Assembly (NCBI GenBank): GCA_051893555.1
Contig: JBJFHL010000024.1
Coordinates: 1-57,865 of the forward strand
DNA length: 57,865 nt
Origin: RGIG7179 sp051893555
GTDB lineage: Bacteria > Bacillota > Clostridia > Peptostreptococcales > Anaerovoracaceae
Direction of reading: 5' to 3'
Below the pieces are notes generated by a model. That model was not told where the DNA came from, did no database searches, and saw nothing but the letters and a program-made list of their open reading frames with translations. Shown piece by piece: positions 48,905 to 57,523 of the stretch. The position numbers and the translations under genes are program-made. Every line of letters begins with the position of its first letter. Positions within the stretch are counted from its first letter, which is position 1.

Positions 48905-51553
48905 TTACTTCAGCTCATACCAGGAAGAACCGGTATTCAGTTCCGCAGCCAGCTTCACCCGAAGTGCCAGCGCGCTTTCCATGTTCCGGACAAGCAGTTC
49001 TTTTACTTCTTCCAGCTGGTCGTTTCTGCAGTCAATGATCAGTTCATCGTGTACCTGCAGGATCAGCCGGCTTTCCGGAAAACGTTCTTTCAGTTCGCGG
49101 TAGACTTTGATCATGGCCAGTTTGATAATATCGGCTGCACTGCCCTGAATCGGGGTATTCATGGCAAGCCGCTCGCCCAACTGTCGAACGTTGAAGCTGG
49201 AAGCATGGATTTCGTGGATTGCCCGTCGGCGGCCCAGCATGGTAGTCGAATAACCTAATTTCCTGCAGCTTTCGATCTGACCATCCATATATTCCTTTAC
49301 CTTTTCGTGTTTGCGGAAATATTCTTTAATGTAGTCATCTGCCTCTTTCCTGGAAATGTTCAGTTCTTCGCTGAGGCCGAAACTGCTCATGCCGTATATT
49401 ACGCCGAAGTTTACAGCTTTTGCCCTGCTTCTCTGCTCCAGTGTTACATCATCAAATGGAACACCCAGAACCCGGGAAGCGGTCAGTTTATGAATGTCTT
49501 CTCCGGCATTAAATGCATCGATCAGCACCTGATCCTCCGAAAGATGCGCCAGAACGCGAAGCTCGATCTGAGAATAGTCTGCACCGACCAGCGTATAATT
49601 GTATCCGGAAGCTACGAAAGCCTGCCGCAGCTTTCTGCCCAGTTCCTGACGGATTGGTATATTCTGCAGGTTCGGTTCCGTACAGGAAAGCCTCCCTGTG
49701 GTCGTGACATTCTGCTGGAAATGGGCACGGATTTTTCCATCCTGACTGATCAGCGGTTTCATTCCTTCCACATACGTGGAATTCAGTTTGGAATAATTGC
49801 GGTACGTCAGCACTGCATCCACGATCGGGTGCAGCGGCCTGATCTTTTCCAGAACATCTGCACTGGTACTGTATCCACGTTTGGTTTTCTTTCCTGAAGG
49901 AAGTTTCAGCGTTTCGAACAGGATTTCGCCCAACTGAACCGGCGAATTAATATTGAAACTCTTTCCGGCATATTCGTAAATCTGCTGTTCCAGTTCGCCA
50001 ATTTTTTTCTTTAATTCTATGCCGAATTCTTCAAGAAAGGCCGGATTTACAGTGATACCGTCCACTTCCATAGAAGCAAGAACCTCAATCAGGGGCAGTT
50101 CCACTTCATAGAGAACTTTATCCAGCTGCTGACTCTCGATTTTTTCCTTCTGCACAGGGACCATCTTCTGTAATACCTGCACCATGATGATACCATAATT
50201 CATATGATCTGCAGATGGATCTGCAAACAGATCCATCTGCTCACTTTCCTGTACGGGCTTCATCTGAAGATGCAGCTGTTCCAGTGCCAGCGTTTCCAGG
50301 TCATAACTGCTCCTGGAAACATCCAGAACATAGGCCGCGATGGCAGTATCAAACACCACATTCACCGGATGGAATCCATAATACATCAAGCTGAAAAGGC
50401 TGTTCTTCAGATCGTGGCCATACAGAGAAAGACCTGCACCGTTGAGCCAGTCAATGACCTTTTCCGCTCCAGCCTTCTCCCAGTCAATGTAGAATGCCCT
50501 GTTTCCATCCGACAGAAAAACGCCTTCCACCAGCGGCTTCTGTACATGGCTGTCATCTCCGAACACTTTCAACATAACAGGCTGCCCTGTTTCCAGAAGA
50601 TTCAGTTTTTCCATATCCTGCGGTCTGGTAATGAAGATCTGCTCCATCTCAGCAGGCTCCAAAGCGGATTCCTGCATAACCGCATCTTTTCCTTCCAGAC
50701 GCTTCAGGAAACTCTTAAATTCCAGTTTCGTGTACAGCTCGATCAGCTTCGGATAATCCGGCTCTTCACGTTTCAGTTTGTCGAAATCCAAATCAAGCGG
50801 GACATGGGTATTAATCGTGGCAAGGCGCTTGCTCATAACAGCCTGCTGCGCGTTTTCTTCCACCTTGGCACGCAGCTTTACGTTAGCAATTTCATCTGTA
50901 TGCTCCAGCATATTTTCCACAGAACCGAACTGCGTCAGAAGCTTGATGCCGGTTTTCTCTCCGACGCCGGGAATCCCCGGGATATTGTCAGACTTATCAC
51001 CCATGAGGCCTTTCAGGTCGATAAACTGTGCCGGAGGCAGCTGATAGGTCTCCAGCATTTTATCGTAATCAAAGAGGTCAAAATCGGTGATTCCCTTTTT
51101 CGTAATAAGGACTTTCGTTTTGTGACTGGCAAGCTGAAGCGCATCCCGATCCCCTGTGATGATCAACGGCTCAATATCCCGTTCCTCTGCCTCGCGCGCA
51201 ACAGTTCCTATAATGTCATCTGCTTCAAACCCTTCCATTTCCAGCGTTTCAATATTCATGGCGTGCAGTACATCCTTCATGATCGGCATCTGCATCACCA
51301 GCTCCGGCGGCATAGCTTTCCTTCCGGCCTTATATGCGTCATATTCCAGGTGACGGAAGGTCGGTGCTTTCAGGTCAAAGGCCACCGTAAGATACTCCGG
51401 ATCATAGTCCCCCTCCAGCTTCTGCAGCATATTGATAAAACCGTAAACACCCTGGGTATAGATGCCCTCACTGGTGATCATCGGCCGCTGCATGGCGTAA
51501 AATGCCCGGTTGATCAGGCTGTTTCCGTCAATAATGATAATCCTTTTCCCCAT
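48905..51553 (-). CDS. polA: DNA polymerase I
   Basis: An 882-residue PolA. The N-terminal 5'-3' exonuclease (about 1-290) has IIIDGNSLINRAFYA, EGFEADDIIGTVA and KGLMGDKSDNIPG. The middle domain (about 310-470) lacks the D-x-E pair of the 3'-5' exonuclease, as in Bacillus and Thermus enzymes, so proofreading is probably absent. The polymerase shows DYSQIELRVLAHLS, the O-helix RAKAVNFGVIYGMSSFGL and QVHDELIID. It fills gaps and removes Okazaki primers. Confidence 0.97.
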   Translation of the reverse strand: MGKRIIIIDGNSLINRAFYAMQRPMITSEGIYTQGVYGFINMLQKLEGDYDPEYLTVAFDLKAPTFRHLEYDAYKAGRKAMPPELVMQMPIMKDVLHAMNIETLEMEGFEADDIIGTVAREAEERDIEPLIITGDRDALQLASHKTKVLITKKGITDFDLFDYDKMLETYQLPPAQFIDLKGLMGDKSDNIPGIPGVGEKTGIKLLTQFGSVENMLEHTDEIANVKLRAKVEENAQQAVMSKRLATINTHVPLDLDFDKLKREEPDYPKLIELYTKLEFKSFLKRLEGKDAVMQESALEPAEMEQIFITRPQDMEKLNLLETGQPVMLKVFGDDSHVQKPLVEGVFLSDGNRAFYIDWEKAGAEKVIDWLNGAGLSLYGHDLKNSLFSLMYYGFHPVNVVFDTAIAAYVLDVSRSSYDLETLALEQLHLQMKPVQESEQMDLFADPSADHMNYGIIMVQVLQKMVPVQKEKIESQQLDKVLYEVELPLIEVLASMEVDGITVNPAFLEEFGIELKKKIGELEQQIYEYAGKSFNINSPVQLGEILFETLKLPSGKKTKRGYSTSADVLEKIRPLHPIVDAVLTYRNYSKLNSTYVEGMKPLISQDGKIRAHFQQNVTTTGRLSCTEPNLQNIPIRQELGRKLRQAFVASGYNYTLVGADYSQIELRVLAHLSEDQVLIDAFNAGEDIHKLTASRVLGVPFDDVTLEQRSRAKAVNFGVIYGMSSFGLSEELNISRKEADDYIKEYFRKHEKVKEYMDGQIESCRKLGYSTTMLGRRRAIHEIHASSFNVRQLGERLAMNTPIQGSAADIIKLAMIKVYRELKERFPESRLILQVHDELIIDCRNDQLEEVKELLVRNMESALALRVKLAAELNTGSSWYELK

Positions 51554-51572
51554 AATCTGACCTTTTCTTTCT

Positions 51573-53180
51573 TTATAATATTATCTGCAATGCAGTAATG
51601 ATCGCTATGATAACGCCCACGATGGATTCTCCGCCTAAAAGACCGGAAGCGATGATGGTTCCTTTGCTTTCCTTTTCAAATTCCGGTGCAAACCGATCCA
51701 CCAGAAGGCGAATTACACCGCCAAGAAAAGCCGTTGCGGAAAGATAAAACGGCAGGTAAACACCGAGTCCCAGTGTAATGACAGGGAAGTTGATACAATA
51801 GAGCAATACTGCAGCCACTATGCCGATCAGGAAGGCTGGCATATGGGAAATACCTCCTACCATGGCTGCAACTGCAGAAGCCTGTGCTGCCGGAAACATT
51901 TCACCACCAAAGGCCTCTCCGCCATACGCTTTCAAAATCACTGCAAGGATCAGTACAGAAACAACGCCACCGATAATAGCACCGATCACTTCCGCAAACC
52001 ACTGGGCTTTCGGATCACTCTTCAGCACATCGCCAGCCTTGAAGTCGTTCATCACATCACCCACCAGGCCGCAGGCAACTGCAACGATAGCAGCCACATA
52101 AAATGCCTCTGTATCACCGATCGAAGATACCGCCTTTGCCGCAATCAGGACAATAATTCCGAAGATTTCCATCGGGTTAATGCCGGACTGACCAACGCAT
52201 TGTGCAGACATGGAAGTGGCAAGCCACGTCCCCAGAATCGTAATCACTGACGCAACGATTCCCATATCTGCCACAAGAGTGAATACAAATGCAAGAAGTA
52301 CCATGACCGCCGGCGCCCACCGAAGACTGATAAAACAATCGCCTAACTGATCCCGGCTGAACATGGAACCGAAAACAGCCTTTGCTTTCGGCAGAATACC
52401 TTTCACCAAAATACCGATTCCAGTTCCCACCATGAGCCCGATTCCAAGGGAGGATTTGATGGCAGCAGCCGTTGCTCCATCCCATAAGCCCAGCTCCACG
52501 CCGCCCATAAGAATACCCACATCACCGATCAGAGCCCCCAGGAACCATACACCGATTACGACCGGACCAACGATATATCCGATGGACGCAAGCATCGGCG
52601 AAAGCCATATTCCGAAATAGGAACCATATGTACCGATTGCAGACGTACTCATGAGTGTGGCAGGTATTTTTGCAAACCAGTCACGAAGCACCGTAAAAAT
52701 CCCGGCTCCACCCATGGATACAAACAGCAGACCGGCTTTTTTCTTATCAGAATCCCCTACCACCAGTGTGGCGGCGGCGGCCTGTCCCATGGCATACGGC
52801 AGCTGCTGTGTTTCAATGAAATATTTACGGAACAGCGCAGTGAAAATCAGACCCAGAATCACACCGCCCAGCGTGACGGCCAGAAGTGCGCCGATATTGA
52901 TTTCAGCATCCGGATGAAGCATCCAGATACCAGGTATGGTAAATGCAAGTCCTCCCGCAACCATTGCGCCGGCAGACATGGCAGTCTGTGTCACATTGAT
53001 TTCCTGCAGGTTCGTATTCCCGCAGAGTTTGAGAGTAAACATGGATATAAGCACTACAAACATGATTGGCCACGGCAGTGAACTGAGTTTCAGGGCGATA
53101 AACATGGAACTCATAGTAAGAATGATACTGCCGATGGCGCCGATTATCATTCCTCTGACGGTCAGTTGTCTTTCTGTCAT
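51573..53180 (-). CDS. OPT-family oligopeptide/metal-chelate transporter
   Basis: A 535-residue integral membrane protein with about 14-15 spans. The N-terminal LTVRGMIIGAIGSIILTMSSMFIALKL and the NVTQTAMSAGAMVAGGLAFT segment fit the OPT/YSL superfamily, whose members import peptides or metal chelates with protons. The conserved VGDVMNDFKAGDVLKSDP segment is characteristic of prokaryotic OPT proteins. Substrate not deducible. AAAGGAG lies 11 bases before the ATG. The roughly 240-base region upstream contains a structured leader, so expression is probably regulated. Confidence 0.88.
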   Translation of the reverse strand: MTERQLTVRGMIIGAIGSIILTMSSMFIALKLSSLPWPIMFVVLISMFTLKLCGNTNLQEINVTQTAMSAGAMVAGGLAFTIPGIWMLHPDAEINIGALLAVTLGGVILGLIFTALFRKYFIETQQLPYAMGQAAAATLVVGDSDKKKAGLLFVSMGGAGIFTVLRDWFAKIPATLMSTSAIGTYGSYFGIWLSPMLASIGYIVGPVVIGVWFLGALIGDVGILMGGVELGLWDGATAAAIKSSLGIGLMVGTGIGILVKGILPKAKAVFGSMFSRDQLGDCFISLRWAPAVMVLLAFVFTLVADMGIVASVITILGTWLATSMSAQCVGQSGINPMEIFGIIVLIAAKAVSSIGDTEAFYVAAIVAVACGLVGDVMNDFKAGDVLKSDPKAQWFAEVIGAIIGGVVSVLILAVILKAYGGEAFGGEMFPAAQASAVAAMVGGISHMPAFLIGIVAAVLLYCINFPVITLGLGVYLPFYLSATAFLGGVIRLLVDRFAPEFEKESKGTIIASGLLGGESIVGVIIAIITALQIIL

Positions 53181-53217
53181 TTTAAACTAAATCTCCTTTT
53201 GCAACTTCTGCAGCTAT

Positions 53218-53365
53218 AAAAAAATCCCAAATTACCGTCAAGGCCATAATTGACGCCCTATCTACTGATAGGTGGGTACCCTGTTCCTGCTTCTGCCTTC
53301 CCCTGACATGGGGGCCTGACATAGGCCGGGAAACCCGGGTTCCCTTTGCGCAAGTGTAGGTTCAA
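53218..53365 (-). ncRNA. Structured leader or small RNA upstream of OPT gene, class unidentified
   Basis: Between yebC and the OPT gene the minus strand holds several GC-rich pairings: GGGAACCCGGGTTTCCC (53328-53344), GGCC-TATGTCA-GGCC (53313-53327), CCCC-ATGTCA-GGGG (53300-53313), a palindrome GGGTACCC (53274-53281) and CGTCAA/TTGACG (53236-53255). The last can also re-pair as CAATTAT with GTAATTTG just before a T7 tract (53218-53224), giving a terminator/antiterminator choice. TATAAT-like sequence at 53365-53370 could start a transcript, but no good -35 is seen. The octamer ATGTCAGG occurs twice, 13 bases apart. It fits no riboswitch consensus I could recall; 6S-type RNA is a possibility. 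Confidence 0.5.
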
Positions 53366-53423
53366 TTATAACTCCTCAACGAATAATCCAGGATAGTTTT
53401 ATTATCTGTCTGCTTTCAGCATC

Positions 53424-54152
53424 TTATTCTTCAAACAGGTCGATGGCACAATTTGTATAAACCTTCTGTACATCATCGTTGTCTTCCAGAATTTCAATCA
53501 TCTTGGCAAGCATTTTAATATCGTGCGGGTCAGTCGGAGTTGCTTCCATGGACGGAACATATTCCACATCTGATTCCGCAATTTCATAACCAGCTTCTGC
53601 CAGTGCATGATGAACATCGGTATAAACAGCAGGATCCGTTACGATTTCAAAGCTGTCCTCGCCCGAAACCATATCATCTGCGCCTGCTTCCAGTGCCGCT
53701 TCCAAAAGTGTATCTTCATCAATATCATCCGTCTTTTCAATGAGAATGATTCCCTTACGGGAGAACATATAAGATACACAGCCCGGTGCACCCAGGTTGC
53801 CGCCGTATTTATCAAAGGTGGAACGTACTGCGGATGTGGTTCTGTTCTTGTTGTCAGTCAGCGCTTCTACAATAACTGCAACACCTGCCAGACCATATCC
53901 TTCGAAAGATAATTCTTCATACGTTTCTCCGGCCAGCTCGCCGGTACCTTTTTTAATGGCTCTGTTAATATTATCGTTTGGCATGGAAATGCCCTTGGCT
54001 CTTTCAATCGCAAGTCTTAAACTTGCATTGTATTCAGGATCTCCGCCGTCTTTTGCTGCCACTGTAATGGCTCTGGCATACTTGGTAAATAATGCGGCTC
54101 TCTTGGAGTCCTGTGCTGCTTTTCTTCCTGCAATCGTACCGTGTCTTCCCAT
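53424..54152 (-). CDS. yebC: YebC/PmpR family protein (TACO1-like)
   Basis: A 242-residue protein with the signature MGRHGTIAGRKAAQDSKRAALFTKYARAITVAAKDGG at the N-terminus, followed by MPNDNINRAIKKGTGEL and YEGYGLAGVAVIVEALTDNKNRT-like stretches. The family is annotated as transcription factors, but bacterial YebC was recently linked to relief of proline-rich ribosome stalling, complementing EF-P. A perfect TTAGGAGGTG site and a consensus promoter precede the ATG. An RNA structure follows before the OPT gene. Confidence 0.95.
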   Translation of the reverse strand: MGRHGTIAGRKAAQDSKRAALFTKYARAITVAAKDGGDPEYNASLRLAIERAKGISMPNDNINRAIKKGTGELAGETYEELSFEGYGLAGVAVIVEALTDNKNRTTSAVRSTFDKYGGNLGAPGCVSYMFSRKGIILIEKTDDIDEDTLLEAALEAGADDMVSGEDSFEIVTDPAVYTDVHHALAEAGYEIAESDVEYVPSMEATPTDPHDIKMLAKMIEILEDNDDVQKVYTNCAIDLFEE

Positions 54153-54202
54153 GGAGACACCTCCTAACTTTTTCTAAGATTAAATGTAATTTTGCCTTGC
54201 TT

Positions 54203-54231
54203 ATTATACAATACTGCTATGAAAATTTCAA
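54203..54231 (-). promoter_or_regulatory. Strong sigma-A promoter of yebC
   Basis: Minus strand TTGAAA (54226-54231), 17-base spacer, TATAAT (54203-54208). Confidence 0.8.
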
Positions 54232-54260
54232 CACGTCTTAGAAAAAAACTTATGTTTCAT

Positions 54261-55097
54261 TTACTTGTTTTCAAGTATCGTTAAATTTCCAGATATTGTG
54301 TCAATGCGAAAGGTATGTTTCCCGCTGCCGCAGATGAATTCATCACCGTCCTTTTTCAGACTTATGTCACTTTCCATCTCTCCGCTGACCGTATCGTAAC
54401 GCACCGCAAAATCCGACCTCCCGGGTACTGCAAGTGTCACATCGCCGGACACCGTCCCGATTTCACAGTCTCCGGATACTTTCTCCAGGTTCAGCCGGAT
54501 GTCTCCGCTGGTCGTATCCAGTTCTGTCTCCTTTAATTCTTTTGCTGCTGCAATGATAGAACCGGAAACCGTTTCTGCCTGCAGCAGTTTTACCCTATCC
54601 ACAGCAATATCCACATCGCCGGATACGGTTTCACAGTCCACAGCGTCTGCCTTAATCTGTTGTGCGCTGATGTCAGCAGAAACCGTTTCAATTTCCAGCA
54701 CATCCAATTCCAGTCCTTCCGGAATCGTTACCGTCAGTTCTTTTTCCATTCCGTTGGTATTCCAGGTGCCGGCATTGCAGAACTTCACACGAAGGGTGTC
54801 ACCATCCTGCTTCCATCGCATGATCAGATCATCGGGAAGTTCTTTATTTGCCGTTTCTTCCAGCAGAATCGAATCACTTTCTGACACAGTTACATTTACT
54901 TTACCTGAAAGCCACTCGATCTCCAGATTCTTTACAGCTGCATCGGCGGATCCACCGCCCACAGTATAACTTTCCGCATCCGAATAATCAAACGTACTTC
55001 CTGCATTACCGCCATTGAAATGTACCACACACCCGGTCAGAAGCAGCATACATCCCATACAGATCAGAACAACAACACAAAAGAATTTTATTCTCAT
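54261..55097 (-). CDS. DUF4097-type beta-strand-repeat lipoprotein
   Basis: A 278-residue exported protein. A signal peptide ends in the lipobox LLTGC (Cys near residue 23), predicting lipid anchoring outside the cell. From about residue 130 on, seven repeats of the type (E/D)TVSGD(I/V) spaced about 15-25 residues (ETVSADI, ETVSGDV, ETVSGSI, DTTSGDI, GTVSGDV, DTVSGEM, DTISGNL) form the beta-solenoid DUF4097 domain. Function unknown; such proteins often sit beside sensory or envelope-stress genes, which are not seen here. The 120-base upstream gap has a TAATAT-like -10 but no good -35. Confidence 0.82.
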   Translation of the reverse strand: MRIKFFCVVVLICMGCMLLLTGCVVHFNGGNAGSTFDYSDAESYTVGGGSADAAVKNLEIEWLSGKVNVTVSESDSILLEETANKELPDDLIMRWKQDGDTLRVKFCNAGTWNTNGMEKELTVTIPEGLELDVLEIETVSADISAQQIKADAVDCETVSGDVDIAVDRVKLLQAETVSGSIIAAAKELKETELDTTSGDIRLNLEKVSGDCEIGTVSGDVTLAVPGRSDFAVRYDTVSGEMESDISLKKDGDEFICGSGKHTFRIDTISGNLTILENK

Positions 55098-55217
55098 GAT
55101 TTTACCCCCGCTTTCTATTCTTTTTCAATGATATTATCATAATACATATTTCTAAGAAAATCGAGGCGTGAACTATAGAATATTGTGTCATTTTTCGAGA
55201 AAAACTCATATTCCTGC

Positions 55218-55625
55218 CTAAGCGTTCTCAACAATTCCTTTTGCAAGTGCATTTCTTACTGCGGCACGTATGGTTTTACTGGACATGGTTGCACCGGATA
55301 CACAATCCACTTCGCTGGTATTCTCTCGAAGCATTTCCGGAATCATATCTTCTGCCGGTTTACCTTTGCCATTCTCGTGGCGAATCAGCTGAATGTCAAT
55401 CATTTTATGGTCTTTCACTTCCACTTTCACGGTAACCTTCACCAGCGCAGTCTCTTCTGTTCCTTCATAAACGCCGTCTTCCACGACAGACAAGTCAATA
55501 GCAGCAACCGCATCCAGTCTGTCGTACGTTTCACTGATCTGATGATCCATGATCATCCTGAAGCCGCAAACTGAAATTCCCAGCAAAACTATAATGATCA
55601 GAATTACTTTTATTGTTTTTTTCAT
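55218..55625 (-). CDS. FMN-binding domain protein
   Basis: A 135-residue protein with an N-terminal membrane or signal segment (IKVILIIIVLLGISVCGF) and an extracytoplasmic FMN-binding domain. DCVSGATMSSKTI near 108-120 matches the ApbE flavinylation motif DxxSGA(T/S), in which the Thr would carry FMN covalently. RnfG/NqrC-like domains of this type pass electrons outside the membrane. ATG 55625 follows GGAGGTAG; the upstream frame to 55640 is not used. No rnf or apbE gene lies in the window. Confidence 0.85.
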   Translation of the reverse strand: MKKTIKVILIIIVLLGISVCGFRMIMDHQISETYDRLDAVAAIDLSVVEDGVYEGTEETALVKVTVKVEVKDHKMIDIQLIRHENGKGKPAEDMIPEMLRENTSEVDCVSGATMSSKTIRAAVRNALAKGIVENA

Positions 55626-55661
55626 TGATACTACCTCCAATCTTTACATATTCTTTTTCAC

Positions 55662-55699
55662 AAAAAAACAGCACTGATCGCTGACTCGATACAGCGCTG
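55662..55699 (-). terminator. Terminator of KTR protein gene
   Basis: Minus strand CAGCGCTG pairs with CAGTGCTG (one G-U), with an inner ATCG/CGAT stem, followed by seven T (55662-55668). It starts four bases after the stop codon. Confidence 0.88.
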
Positions 55700-55702
55700 C
55701 GT

Positions 55703-55876
55703 CTAATGCGTCTGGCTAATAAGTCTTACATGATATTTTTCTGCTTTGATCAGCATCTCCTGTTTACACTTGGGACAAAACAGAGGAAAATCCTTCAGTT
55801 CTGTCGTTTCCAGTAGCTGCAGACGGGTTTTACCGCCGCATATGGGGCAGCAAACCCATTTCTTTATATAGCTCAT
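55703..55876 (-). CDS. Cysteine-rich KTR-domain protein
   Basis: A 57-residue protein with CPICGGKTRLQLLETTELKDFP and CPKCKQEMLI, the Cys_rich_KTR pattern (two CxxC pairs and the KTR triplet). Close relatives occur in integrative elements and resistance regions of Gram-positive bacteria; their function is unknown. ATG 55876 is taken because AGAGG is 8 bases upstream; GTG at 55885 abuts it. It has a consensus promoter with two palindromic operators and a strong terminator, so it is a separately regulated single-gene unit. Confidence 0.82.
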   Translation of the reverse strand: MSYIKKWVCCPICGGKTRLQLLETTELKDFPLFCPKCKQEMLIKAEKYHVRLISQTH

Positions 55877-55908
55877 TCTGTTCACCTCTTTATATAAATG
55901 TTTATTTG

Positions 55909-55924
55909 GCTAAATATCATTAGC
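55909..55924. promoter_or_regulatory. Palindromic operator 2, downstream of -10
   Basis: Plus strand GCTAAATATCATTAGC: half-sites GCTAA and TTAGC in the same frame as operator 1, 26 bp centre to centre. It covers the expected transcription start and early leader of the KTR gene. Confidence 0.6.
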
Positions 55925-55927
55925 TAT

Positions 55928-55956
55928 ATTATAGGCTAATAGTAATTAGCTGTCAA
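55928..55956 (-). promoter_or_regulatory. Full-consensus promoter of KTR gene
   Basis: Minus strand TTGACA (55951-55956), 17-base spacer, TATAAT (55928-55933): both hexamers are perfect. Such a strong promoter with operators implies repression. Confidence 0.88.
55935..55950. promoter_or_regulatory. Palindromic operator 1, fills the promoter spacer
   Basis: Plus strand GCTAATAGTAATTAGC is a 6-bp inverted repeat (GCTAAT...ATTAGC) occupying 16 of the 17 spacer bases between -35 and -10. A MarR- or TetR-type repressor would fit its size; no such gene is in the window. Confidence 0.65.
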
Positions 55957-55981
55957 GCATTTATTTTTAAGGAACAGGTAT

Positions 55982-57067
55982 TTATAAGAAGCTCTCTACC
56001 AGATCACGATTCTCATATAACACACAGCCGCCGACATGCTCTTCCATCAATGCTCCGCTGCTTTGCAGTTTCATAAACAGTTCGGAATGTAATGCGTCTT
56101 TTAAAGACGTGTTCCTCACATTCACATCCGAAAATGGTGAAAATGGACATGGTTCTGCACCACCATGGGAATTGATGTGAAAGAATCCTCTGCCTGCAGC
56201 AATACAACCGCCAGACGATTTTTCATCCCCAGGGAAAGATAAAACTATCATATTCTGATACTTCTTCCTGATTTCCGCAAGACGCAGGTTCATATATGTT
56301 CTTTCCGCATCTCCAGGTGCCTGTTCCTGCAGTTCTCGTGACATTGGCACGAATTCCACGAAAAACAGAGCTTTACAGTTCCTTTTCTCAAGTTTTTCAA
56401 TAAATGCGTCGGAGGTTACTTCCTCCAGGTTCTCTTTTGTGACCGTGACAGAAGCACCAAACAGCATGTTTTCTTTCTGTAGTTCCTCCATAGCAGAGAG
56501 AACCATCCCGTAAATTCCTTCTCCTCTTCTGGTATTCGTATAGTTTTCTCTTCCTTCCATACTGAATACCGGAAGAAGGTTCCTGCTTTTTTTCAGAAGT
56601 TTAATATATGTATCATCCATAAGTGTTCCGTTTGTAAATATCGGGAACAGAATATTCTGCCTGTTCCCGGCCTTTTCAATCACGTCGCGGCGAATCATCG
56701 GCTCACCGCCTGCCAGAAGGACAAAACTGATTCCCATTTCCTCAGCCTGTTCAAAAATATCATCCCATTCTTCTGCAGTAAGCTGTTCAGCAGGTTCTAT
56801 ATCTGTGCAGGAATGAATCGCCCTGGCATAACAGCCTACACAATGCAGATTACAGCTGCTGGTTATACTGGCAATGAGAAATGCGGGAATATGCTCTCCT
56901 GTCTTTTCTGAGAGTTTCCGTTTCTCCGATGCTGCTTTCGCTGCAGCTGCAAATCTTCCCATAAAAATACTTTGCACCGGATTGGTCAGCGTAACCTTTA
57001 CTGCATTTTTAACGATGTTTTCTACACCGGTGGTCAGATATTCCTGAATATTCATCTTTTCTTCCAT
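55982..57067 (-). CDS. Radical SAM protein with C-terminal Cys-rich region
   Basis: A 361-residue radical SAM protein. ITSSCNLHCVGCYARA near 68-83 holds the CxxxCxxC [4Fe-4S] site, LLAGGEPMIRRDV near 118 is the GGE motif, and FTNGTLMDD near 145 follows. The C-terminal GGCIAAGRGFFHINSHGGAEPCPFSPFSDVN and GGCVLYENR segments look like a SPASM-type auxiliary cluster region, suggesting peptide or protein modification or a reductase-like role. The substrate is unknown and no clear RiPP precursor is adjacent. Its ATG follows the preceding TGA by zero bases with GGAGG upstream, so it is coupled to the 65-residue gene. Confidence 0.82.
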   Translation of the reverse strand: MEEKMNIQEYLTTGVENIVKNAVKVTLTNPVQSIFMGRFAAAAKAASEKRKLSEKTGEHIPAFLIASITSSCNLHCVGCYARAIHSCTDIEPAEQLTAEEWDDIFEQAEEMGISFVLLAGGEPMIRRDVIEKAGNRQNILFPIFTNGTLMDDTYIKLLKKSRNLLPVFSMEGRENYTNTRRGEGIYGMVLSAMEELQKENMLFGASVTVTKENLEEVTSDAFIEKLEKRNCKALFFVEFVPMSRELQEQAPGDAERTYMNLRLAEIRKKYQNMIVLSFPGDEKSSGGCIAAGRGFFHINSHGGAEPCPFSPFSDVNVRNTSLKDALHSELFMKLQSSGALMEEHVGGCVLYENRDLVESFL

Positions 57068-57265
57068 TCATTTTGCCTCCATTTTATGTTCTTTTTTTCG
57101 ATAAATCCGAATGTATTCCTCGGGATCCAGCATTTTCTGAAGGCCTGCTACCACATCCCGGGCTGTTTCTTCGGCCATTTTCGCTTTGGTTTCATTGTCC
57201 ATTTTTACATCCGTCAGCACCTGATCACGGAAACGATTCAGTTTTCTTTTATATTTATTTTTCAT
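57068..57265 (-). CDS. 65-residue charged protein coupled to radical SAM gene
   Basis: A highly charged, predicted helical protein of 65 residues, rich in Lys, Arg, Glu and Met (starts MKNKYKRKLNRFRDQVL). No domain or leader-peptide signature is recognised and there is no Cys. The stop TGA is immediately followed by the ATG of the radical SAM gene, and the radical SAM ribosome binding site lies inside its last codons. AAAGGAT precedes its ATG. It may be a partner of the radical SAM protein; this is inference from position only. Confidence 0.6.
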   Translation of the reverse strand: MKNKYKRKLNRFRDQVLTDVKMDNETKAKMAEETARDVVAGLQKMLDPEEYIRIYRKKEHKMEAK

Positions 57266-57283
57266 ATCTCATTTTATCCTTTC

Positions 57284-57511
57284 TCACCAGTTTGAAATAA
57301 TAAGGTAAAAATACATCATAGAAATTGCAATAACAACAATGCCGACGCTAAGAATTATCCATAAAAATATCTTTAATATCCTTTTTCTGTTCTTTTCTTC
57401 CCTTTTCTTGACTTTATTACAGAAAATCAATCCAATGATTGACGAAATGATCAATCCTGATCCAAACATCAAAATTATGAAGAGAAACCCTACTCCTGCA
57501 AATGCAGCCAT
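57284..57511 (-). CDS. Small two-span membrane protein
   Basis: A 75-residue protein with two hydrophobic segments (VGFLFIILMFGSGLIISSIIGLIF and FLWIILSVGIVVIAISMMYFYLII) joined by a very basic loop (KVKKREEKNRKR), giving a hairpin in the membrane with the loop inside. No family is recognised. GAGGAG lies 8-9 bases before the ATG, so translation is likely. It lies between the flavodoxin-like fragment and the 65-residue gene. Confidence 0.6.
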   Translation of the reverse strand: MAAFAGVGFLFIILMFGSGLIISSIIGLIFCNKVKKREEKNRKRILKIFLWIILSVGIVVIAISMMYFYLIISNW

Positions 57512-57523
57512 AACATCTTCTCC

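Noticed and set aside
50204..51598. Long open frame (464 codons) on the plus strand
   Set aside because: Antisense to polA with no recognisable domain or start signal.
53280..53345. Resemblance to the SRP RNA core (ATGTCAGG ... GGAAGG ... AAGCAG in the same order)
   Set aside because: The GNRA-capped helix is not formed: extra bases interrupt it and the closing helices are missing.
53258..53367. TTG-initiated 36-codon frame after GAGGAG inside the OPT leader
   Set aside because: The peptide is Gly/Pro-rich without features and its codons coincide with the RNA hairpins; RNA structure explains the sequence better.
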